Assembly: GCA_973895155.1 (NCBI GenBank)
Contig: OZ316893.1
Span: forward strand, 992,001-1,056,000
Source: Marsupella aquatica
Lineage: Eukaryota > Marchantiophyta
DNA: 64,000 nucleotides
Reading direction: 5' to 3'
Within the stretch, counting starts at the first letter, position 1. Each line of letters begins with the position of its first letter. The notes below the pieces were generated by a model. The model ran no database searches. It was not told the origin of the DNA and worked only from the letters and a program-made list of their open reading frames with translations. Positions 57,016 to 64,000 of this stretch are shown here, in pieces. Made by a program: the position numbers and the translations under genes.

Positions 57016-58320
57016 CTACCTGGCAATGCTTTTCAACACCAATACTTCGACTGTCACACCAGGCCCGAATGCCACACAAATTCCCCACTCAGCTCCTTGC
57101 CCAGATGTCGTCGAGTTGTTCTGAACAGACAGGTTCCGCACTTGGTCAAGCACAAACAGAACAGTGGCACCAGACATGTTACCATAGTTATAAAGCACAT
57201 CCCTGGTGGCCTTCAGCTTCTCGGGCTTCAAACTTAGTGACTTCTCCATTTCATCGAGGATGGCCCGACCTCCGGGGTGTACTGCCCAGAAGATGTCGTT
57301 CCAGCCAGGAGACCCGGTCATTTGAGATTGAGCAGCATTGAAGATGGGCAGCGTATTCTTTGAAATGATGCCGGGAACTTCCTTCACTAAATGATACATG
57401 AGGCCAGCTTCTGTGAGGCGCCCTTTGATTGCACCATCACTTTCGGGAAGGATAGTTTCTCCTGACCAGTGGATTTCGTAGAGTGGCCTCTCGACCTCGA
57501 GCGGGTCCGAGCCGATGACTAGTGCTGAGGATCCGTCGCCAAACGTTGCAGACCCAACCAAGTTGTCCACATGCTGCTCAGTAGGGGCCCTAAAGGTGAG
57601 ACACGTCGTGAGTTCACTCACCACCGTCAGAACTCGTGCGCCCTTGTTATTCTCAGCCAAATCTTTAGCTACTCGCAGAACTGTGGCTCCTCCGAAGCAC
57701 CCTTGCTGATACAGCATAGTTCGCTTGACATTGGGATTCAACCCAAGGAGTCTGGTGAGAGTGAGATCTGCTCCAGGCATGTTGACACCACTGGTAGCTG
57801 CCAATACAACGTGAGTAATCTGCTCTCTGGGTTGGCCCCATTCTTCGAGAGCCTCCTCCGCTGCCTTTGCTGCAAGCCTGGGTACCTCTTTAATGGCAAT
57901 GTCCTGGCGAACGTCGAGGGTATCACAATTTAGAATCATTTCTCTCACCTCAATAGATAGAAGACTCAAAAACGTTGTTCGAGTGATTTCACACATTTGA
58001 AATCTAGGAGATAACAAAGATTGAAAATTAAGAGCCATGAAGTACACCTGGCGAACATCGAGAGAAGCATCCTTGTACGTACACATCGCTGGATTGGCCT
58101 TCAGCACCTCCTCGGTGCAATGAAAGTACCTCTGGTTGATCCCTGCGTTTTTGCAGATACGGGCGAACTTCGCCTTGAGCGCAGTCTTCTCATTGCAATT
58201 CGTGATGTTGAAGAAGAAATCCGCGTACTCGCTCTGAGGATGAGCGGTGGGAGGAACAGCTTTGCCAATGGCGAACACGGTGGCCGGCCCTTCCGCTCTC
58301 TGATGCCGATACGCAGCCAT
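57016..58320 (-). CDS. chalcone-synthase-like type III polyketide synthase (386 aa spliced)
   Basis: Two exons, 58320-58048 and 57903-57016, separated by a 144-bp GT..AG intron. The catalytic triad is present: Cys160 (YQQGCFGG), His300 (WAVHPGG) and Asn333 (YGNMSG), matching alfalfa CHS Cys164/His303/Asn336. TFRAP, FGDG and a C-terminal FGPGVTVE are also present; the last has Ala where GFGPG is usual. The active-site Phe usually found in LTFHL is Tyr here (LMYHL), which could alter substrate choice. Family enzymes condense a CoA starter with malonyl-CoA units in the cytosol. The text is closest in style to bryophyte or lycophyte CHS, but chalcone as product is not proven. Start at ATG 58320 (MAAYRHQRAEGP). 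If the intron is retained the frame stays open, adding 48 residues. Confidence 0.93.
   Translation of the reverse strand: MAAYRHQRAEGPATVFAIGKAVPPTAHPQSEYADFFFNITNCNEKTALKAKFARICKNAGINQRYFHCTEEVLKANPAMCTYKDASLDVRQVYFMALNFQSLLSPRFQMCEITRTTFLSLLSIEVREMILNCDTLDVRQDIAIKEVPRLAAKAAEEALEEWGQPREQITHVVLAATSGVNMPGADLTLTRLLGLNPNVKRTMLYQQGCFGGATVLRVAKDLAENNKGARVLTVVSELTTCLTFRAPTEQHVDNLVGSATFGDGSSALVIGSDPLEVERPLYEIHWSGETILPESDGAIKGRLTEAGLMYHLVKEVPGIISKNTLPIFNAAQSQMTGSPGWNDIFWAVHPGGRAILDEMEKSLSLKPEKLKATRDVLYNYGNMSGATVLFVLDQVRNLSVQNNSTTSGQGAEWGICVAFGPGVTVEVLVLKSIAR
57904..58047 (-). other. in-phase 144-bp intron of the CHS-like gene
   Basis: Removal restores the family text LDVRQ-DIAIKEVP and the usual protein length. 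The 16 bases ending at the donor (CTCGATGTTCGCCAGG) recur at the acceptor with one change. Confidence 0.8.
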
Positions 58321-59002
58321 TTCTCGATGAACAGACTGAAGTGTCAGCAATCGCTTCTGAGAATCTCAATGCAGTCCAGAGATTTGGCACTTCTAAGCTC
58401 TCTAGAAACGAAAATCGCGGATTCTACAATGGAGGTGATGGATCAGATACTTTGTGGACGAGGAGGCTAATGATGGACTTGAAATTTGCCAAAAACCTTC
58501 AGCTGAGTAGAATGAAGCCCGGAGATAACTTTGGGTATACCCAAAGTAAACTTGAGTTGTGAACTATGGTCTAATCAAACTCTAGGTGAAAAAACTTTAT
58601 AAGCATGGGTTAGCAGGTGAGTTTAGGCAAACTTTAAGTAAGTGCTGTAAGTTGAATATTATTGACTGATTAAACAAACATCAGGCAAAATTGCCTTTCT
58701 ATAATGCATACTCTGACTAACTGCACGAAGTGCATCCACTTCTTCCATTTTCGTGGAGTTTGCACTTTTCGTCTGTGCAAAAGGCCAAAAACTAAACAAG
58801 AACTATATAAGTGCAACCCTCCATAAGTTGCCACCACTTATTGGTAAGCGCACCATTCCATCAACTATTTACACTTATTATTACTAACTAAGTGGCATTA
58901 AAAATTGCACATGGGGTAGGAGATCATGTTTACGGCGAATATATACAGTTTAGGGTGGGTTCCACTAGAATGTTCACTGTTAGCCGGGGCATTACACATG
59001 GA

Positions 59003-59070
59003 GACACTGTAGTTCTTATTAATAAATGCACAATTAGACACTGTAGTTCTTATTAATAAATGCACAATTC
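59003..59070. repeat. 34-bp tandem repeat, two copies
   Basis: GACACTGTAGTTCTTATTAA..TGCACAATT occurs at 59003 and again at 59037. Confidence 0.9.
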
Positions 59071-59186
59071 TACATTTTTGTACGTATAACACAAAGTAAC
59101 CTTTTCTTTTTTTCATGTGGCCATCACTCAAAATTAATGTGTTTCAGAACTGGGCAGACTTCACTTTCACATGAACTTGGGAGCTT

Positions 59187-59255
59187 TTGAGGGCACAAGC
59201 AAAACGTTTACATATATGCTGCTGTTGAGGGCACAAGCAAAACGTTTACATATAT
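59187..59255. repeat. 38-bp tandem repeat, two copies
   Basis: TTGAGGGCACAAGCAAAACG..TTACATATAT starts at 59187 and 59225. Confidence 0.9.
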
Positions 59256-60101
59256 CCTAGCATCTAACTAGTGGGCGCCTTGTGGGTCCCTTTTTTCTTA
59301 TGTTGCCTTGCTTTTTATCAAAAGCATGCTCATCTCTTGAGGTGATCTATCCAAGGTCCAGACCTAGCAGATTTTTACTTGGGAGCTCACATTTACAATG
59401 ACTAAACAGTGACAATCTGTGCTCCCAAGCTATGTAAAGTCCATTCGAATGTGCTTTTGCACTACATAAGCTTACTTAGGCTCAAGCATTCACTATCCTT
59501 AGGGGTGAAGTTTGGATTTAGGGTCTCTACTGGGTAACTTGCTAAGGGGTCTTGTCTCCCTGTTTATTTTCTCTTACATGCAATTGACAATCATGTCAAC
59601 TAAGTTTAATTTATTCTACTTAGTAAGTCTCAATCATACCTCTCAACTCAATGAATCCAAGTATATGAATTGAAAGAAAAATAAAATTCATGTGTAAAAC
59701 CTTTAATTATCAAGACCATATCATTCATATGTTTTCTACTAAATGGGTCCACCCAAGATTCTTGCCTAGACAAACAATCAGACTACTAGATCAAAAACCC
59801 CACCTCTCTGTGACCAAGGTATGCCAAGTTTGGGGTTACATGCCTAAGAAACTGGCCACCAGTATTTTGGCTCTCACGTACAATCTCCTAGCCTCCAGTT
59901 TGGTTCTCGCGAGATGTACAAGCCCCAAAGATACGTTGAACGTGTTGATCAATATAGTGACCTTTCTATCATCAATGTAAAGTCGGGTGTTAGTATAGCT
60001 TTGATGACCTTTGGTGGAACTTGGTTGGCGGTAGCAACCTGCTCAAAATTTCTCAAAAGCTACACAGCTCATTCTTCAAAGATAAGTGAGTAAGAATTTC
60101 T

Positions 60102-60452
60102 TGTTAGGGTTAAAGTACGTTAACTCTAGTCTTGGGTTAATTTCTTGTTATTTAGAATGAACCGCCATTAGGGCTTGGTGATTAGCCATGACTCTTGCAT
60201 CTAGGATATAGAGGGGCTGGCTAGGGAGAGCTCTTCTTGGAGACTCATATATGATCATTGTTGAGGAGCTAGCTAGGTGCTAAGAGGAGGCTTTGTGTGG
60301 CCATGGTAGCCAAAGCTTAGTAAAGCTCTTGTGTGTTCCGGCCCATGGACGTTGCCTTCACGAAGGTGAACCACATATCTTGGTGTGTGTGTGTGTGTGT
60401 GTGTGTGCTTGCTGGTTGTGCCCATGGTTGTATCGTGCCGGTTTTCTCAACA
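60102..60452 (+). repeat. diverged copia-type LTR
   Basis: It starts TGTTAGGG and ends TCTCAACA, and shares AGTAAAGCTCTTGTGTGTTCC and GTGAACCACATATCT-like text with the LTRs at 3558 and 54173. The middle carries a GT microsatellite. The flanking 5-mers TTTCT and TTGGA do not match, so it may be an old solo LTR or a truncated remnant. Confidence 0.7.
60383..60407. repeat. (GT)n microsatellite within the LTR
   Basis: About twelve GT units where the related LTRs have CTCTCTGTGTC. Confidence 0.9.
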
Positions 60453-62009
60453 TTGGATTGGGTACGCAAGTGTTGAGTAATTGGTGGTGATCTAAATATT
60501 TTATATGACCAAGAAAAGGTTGGGTATATAATAAACAAATTTTTTTGACAAGGATCAGTGTCTCCCTTTCCCCCAAAACTAAATTAAGAAATGAATTTTA
60601 AAAATGACCATACATTAAAAAAACAACAAAATTTTGAAATTTCTCTTTAGTCATCCAAAGTTTGGTTTTCCTCTCTTTCCATGTAGGATAGAAAACATTG
60701 TTTGATTCTTTAGATGGATCTTGTTCCTTTGGGTTCATTTTGCTTTTTCTCAGTTTTTATCCCAGGTTCTTCACTTCTTTTCTTCCAAACCATCGTGCGC
60801 AAAGAAACTTGTCAGAGGTTTTTTAATTCTATATGGCAAAAAACTTTAAAAATTTTGCTCAAGAAAAATTGGGGTATTTTAATAATCCAATTTTGAGAAT
60901 TATAAGAACTATAGGGGTTTTTCATGCCAAATTTGAGAATATTCCTAGCATATTCCATAGAGTGAGGGGTTAAAAAATTGGAAAAAGTCTTCTTTATTTT
61001 CTGAAGTTTTAGGATGTCTATTACTTGAAAACTTTGCGCGTGATATGGGACCTGGGATGGGACCCCCAAAAAAATAGAAACAAAGAAATAGACTTACGCA
61101 TGGGGGTGGGGGGAGATTGATCACGGTATGGAGGGCCATGCAATGCTTTATCATTTGACCGCCCCCCCCCCCCCCCGGTGCCCCCACACCACCTTATAAG
61201 CATTTTTTGCCTCACCCTTAGTATATTTCTTTAAATTAATCCAGCCATTTTTTTGTTTTTATAACAAGAAATATACACACTTGTTATATACAAAGGGACC
61301 AAACAGAGTACAAATTAATGAACAAACAAAAGAGGGTCCAAGTGGACAAAACCAAACTTAAAAGAAGTGAGCAAAAGTGAACCACTAAACACCAAGAAAG
61401 AGGAACTAAAAGTAAGAAATGAGCAATAGGGAACCCCTAAAAAGCAAGAAGGAGAGACTAAAACTAACCCAAACGGATTCCAAGGAAAAGAAAAATTCCA
61501 AGGAAAACTAACCAAACGGACCGAGGTCCTCATCATTCCTAGCGAATGTAGCAAAAAGCTAATGGTCCACATCAAGGGTCAAAACTAGATCGGCAAGTGG
61601 GATTGGAACATCCTCTAGGGGAGCTAGCCGCTGCGGAGGCACACTAGCACCCACTGTAAGAGATCAACGATAGATGGCCCGAGCTTGAGCACGCTGTAAG
61701 GTGACTGAAATGCGTTGGCAAAAGTGCGTGGTCAAAACAGAAAGCGGGGGCCCGGTGGGACCCATTCGGCCATGAACATCCCGGGCAGCTTGCCGAAGAA
61801 GCCCATCAAACTGAGGATGAAGACCCTTTCATTAAAATCTTTAAAACAAGTTTTCCTACAACTAAAGATTCTTTCTACTTCTCTCTTAGTACAGTATGTT
61901 CACATGATAAGGTCAAATGATAAGGTCACATGACTTCTGAAGTGCATTGTTCTCTAAAGCCAACCATTGAATAAAACATGCACGAGGGAGCCATTGAAAT
62001 CATGGGAAT
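60453..62009. other. intergenic, AT-rich, no gene
   Basis: A C-run lies at 61162-61176. The A-rich stretch 61260-61560 followed by more GC-rich text to 61840 could be a retroelement remnant, but no domain is readable. Confidence 0.4.
61162..61176. repeat. poly-C run
   Basis: Fifteen consecutive C residues; the length may vary between reads. Confidence 0.9.
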
Positions 62010-62390
62010 GGTTGAGTTGGGAGCCAGAGAGTGGATACTAGCAGGTGAATGGTGCCCAAGTTTGATGTCATTGGGGTTAGCAAGTGAGGCCTCTGCAGTA
62101 TCCGGGCTCTTGATGGGTAGTGACGGGGATGACCTTCCTTCCTTTGTATTTGCATGGTTGGGGTAGGGAGCCACATCTAACCAGGGAAGGGTTGAGTTGG
62201 GAGCTAGAGAACGGATACTAGCAAGATGAATGATGCCTAGGTTTGATGCCATATATTAGGGTGCAATTGAGGCCGCTGCACCATTTGGGCTCAATCTAGA
62301 TGATTTGACGTTTGGAGGGTGGCAGGGAGGACTTCTGTCCTTTGTATTCTCATTCTTTTGAATTTTGCATGACTGGGGGAGGGAACTAGC
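62010..62390. repeat. 180-bp tandem duplication
   Basis: GGTTGAGTTGGGAGC.AGAGA..GGATACTAGCA begins at 62010 and again at 62190. Later parts (TTTGATG.CAT, CCTTTGTATT, TGCATG.TTGGGG-like) also recur, with indels in the second copy. Confidence 0.8.
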
Positions 62391-62413
62391 CACAGCAAAT
62401 TCAGGTGAGAAAA

Positions 62414-62487
62414 TAATTGACCATACTAAAACATCATGTTTGCTCGTCCGATAGTCATTGTCATTATGTTGGGATGTCCATAATTTA
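62414..62487 (+). repeat. left arm of an inverted repeat pair (partner 63521-63593)
   Basis: The reverse complement of this segment aligns with 63521-63593 through ATTATGGACATCCCAA, GAGCAAAC.TGATG and AGTATGGTCAA. The enclosed 1.2 kb may be a foldback or non-autonomous element. Confidence 0.65.
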
Positions 62488-63520
62488 TTTGTTTTGCCAT
62501 GAAACTGAAAGTTGACCCATCCAACAGACAATAGAAGATCAACTCCAGAGCATGCACCTCTGTAGGGTGGCCCATGACCAGGAGGGAGAGAGGGTTGGAC
62601 CAGAGCCCAAAGTGGACCAGCCAGGGCTGAGGCAATACCAATGCTCCCACCACTACACCCCACCCACACACACACTCACCCTCCACAACCCTTGCATGTG
62701 GAGGGGGGATTGAACTTGAGACCTCTAGGTTCTAGGCTTATATCCTGGCCAACTGACCCCATCCGGCCAGTTGGTTGGATATCCAAAATTTAAGATTTTG
62801 GCGTTGACTAGCATCCCTCACTAATACCCATCATTTTTGTGTAGACAATGTGTAGTTACTAGAAATAGAAATATGTTGCAGACTTCAATATGTTCAACTT
62901 CAAATTTGGCTTTGTTGTCTCAAAGTCCTGTTATACATGGTGGGCCCCACTAAGATGTCTCGTTGATATCTTTGACTACTATTTAAGGCTTGGAGTGGAT
63001 TGTTTTGGGGATGAGAAAATCGGGTATTGCAGACGAGACAGGAGACAATAACCAGGTTTGCTGTTACTAGTTTGATGTTAGCTGCTAACAAAAAACTGTG
63101 ACATGTAATAACAAGGAAACTTTTGGGTTCAAGGGAATAAAGTACTTTTCACCCGTTCAGCAGTAGAGCCCTTTATCCTTAGAAACACCATTTGTTATTG
63201 GTTGTGCACACCAAATTAAATATGCATGTTTAACTAATCAATGGCTTTGTCCCACCCAGAAAAATACTGCTTGCAAAAACTCAAATCAATGCAAATTTAT
63301 GTTCCTTATATATCCACTCCAAGAACACTAGTCAAGGATATCAAGGAGACATCTTAGGGGGACTTCAAAACAACAAACGCAAATGTGAAGTTGGACCATC
63401 GGACACCTACTTTGTCCCTTCGGTTGAGCAGCGTTAACATATTTCAGACCTTTTCTGGTAACTATGCATTGTCTACAAAACAATGATGGGAACGTAATAG
63501 CGCTTGACACCAATTATCTG
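62488..63520. other. sequence between the inverted arms, no gene
   Basis: No domain-bearing frame. CA-rich text lies near 62650-62680. Confidence 0.45.
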
Positions 63521-63593
63521 AAATTATGGACATCCCAAAACAATGCCTACTACTGTCAGATGAGCAAACGTGATGCTTCAGTATGGTCAAGTG
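63521..63593 (-). repeat. right arm of the inverted repeat pair
   Basis: See the left arm at 62414-62487. Confidence 0.65.
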
Positions 63594-63790
63594 AACTTAT
63601 TTTCATGCGGATGAGATTCCACCTCAACTCGTCATTTAGAGTAAATCCAGCCCGAATTTTCCCATTAGATGCTTACGATCTGCCAGATGAAGCAACGGAG
63701 GGTAGTCGGCCATGATGCGATAGAAGGATTGGCGTTTGTCCTTCAAGTCCAGCCTACTTTCTCTTGGTCAAATTAGGTCTTGCGGTCAAC

Positions 63791-64000
63791 CTATTCATTA
63801 AAAGTGAATTATTATTCTATTTATGAACATTTGGGCAATATAAAGTGTACTTTTGGCTTTCAAAAAGTGTATATTTTGGCAAGAAACAAACTTCATGGCC
63901 ATTACACATACCACCATGTTCATCCTTTGTAAATGAATTAGGACAAGACCACTTCTAGTAAAGATACGTTTTGCACCCTGAAGATTACAATTGACCATTT
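63791..64000 (+). repeat. dispersed repeat, second copy, cut by the window edge
   Basis: Direct copy of 53557-53766, including the AAAGTGTAC-type motifs. It may be the subterminal part of another element that continues beyond the window. Confidence 0.8.

Larger units (their letters stand above)
58321..60101. other. intergenic, upstream of the CHS-like gene
   Basis: No gene recognised. The first few hundred bases would hold the CHS-like promoter; no certain TATA box was seen. Two small tandem repeats lie at 59003-59070 and 59187-59255. Confidence 0.5.

Noticed and set aside
57571-57933. Plus-strand frames opposite the CHS-like gene
   Set aside because: Shadows of strongly conserved CHS coding sequence; no independent domain.

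Overview
The window is nuclear DNA of a land plant, most likely a non-seed plant such as a moss or another bryophyte, lycophyte or fern. The evidence is several PLS-type PPR proteins ending in DYW RNA-editing domains, a chalcone-synthase-like gene, a chloroplast J-domain/ferredoxin protein, spliceosomal introns, and Ty1/copia LTR elements among AT-rich intergenic DNA. The species cannot be fixed from sequence alone. Spliced coordinates were built by hand from GT/AG sites and codon phase.

Layout. 1-3902: 3' part of a decayed Ty1/copia retrotransposon with its 3' LTR. 5286-8150: seven-exon gene for a J-domain protein with a bacterial-type ferredoxin domain (DJC76/77/82-like). 9244-9639: small predicted secreted Cys-containing protein. 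12.6-36.4 kb: a duplicated block holding three intronless PPR-DYW genes (A minus, B plus, C minus), two inverted copies of a mitochondrial HSP60/CPN60 pseudogene, and two broken copies of an unrecognised spliced gene. The PPR genes differ mainly in the number of a 303-bp (101-aa, L-S-P) unit: 2 in A, 5 in B, 7 in C. A and B are arranged head to head around a 1.8-kb spacer, while B and C converge.

40.9-53.4 kb holds the most unusual content: a candidate DNA transposon of about 12.5 kb with two divergent genes. The minus-strand gene (41322-47438, five exons) appears to join a ParB-like region, a Lys-rich tract, an N4/N6-type DNA-methyltransferase-like region and an FCP1/NIF-type HAD domain. The plus-strand gene (49094-52877) is a DUF7869-type DDE transposase relative. 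Both carry frameshifts and stops. A 21-bp dyad, GGGTCG-N9-CGACCC, recurs in introns, exons and a perfect six-copy 60-bp array inside intron 1.

54173-54510 is a solo copia LTR with a perfect 5-bp target-site duplication. 57016-58320 (minus) is a chalcone-synthase-like type III polyketide synthase with one in-phase intron. The last 5.7 kb hold a diverged LTR, tandem repeats, a possible foldback element and, at the edge, a copy of the repeat found at 53.6 kb.

Functionally, intact-looking cellular genes are few: the J/ferredoxin protein (plastid), the PPR-DYW proteins (organelle C-to-U editing), the CHS-like enzyme (phenylpropanoid or related polyketides) and perhaps the secreted protein. Most of the rest is mobile or duplicated DNA.
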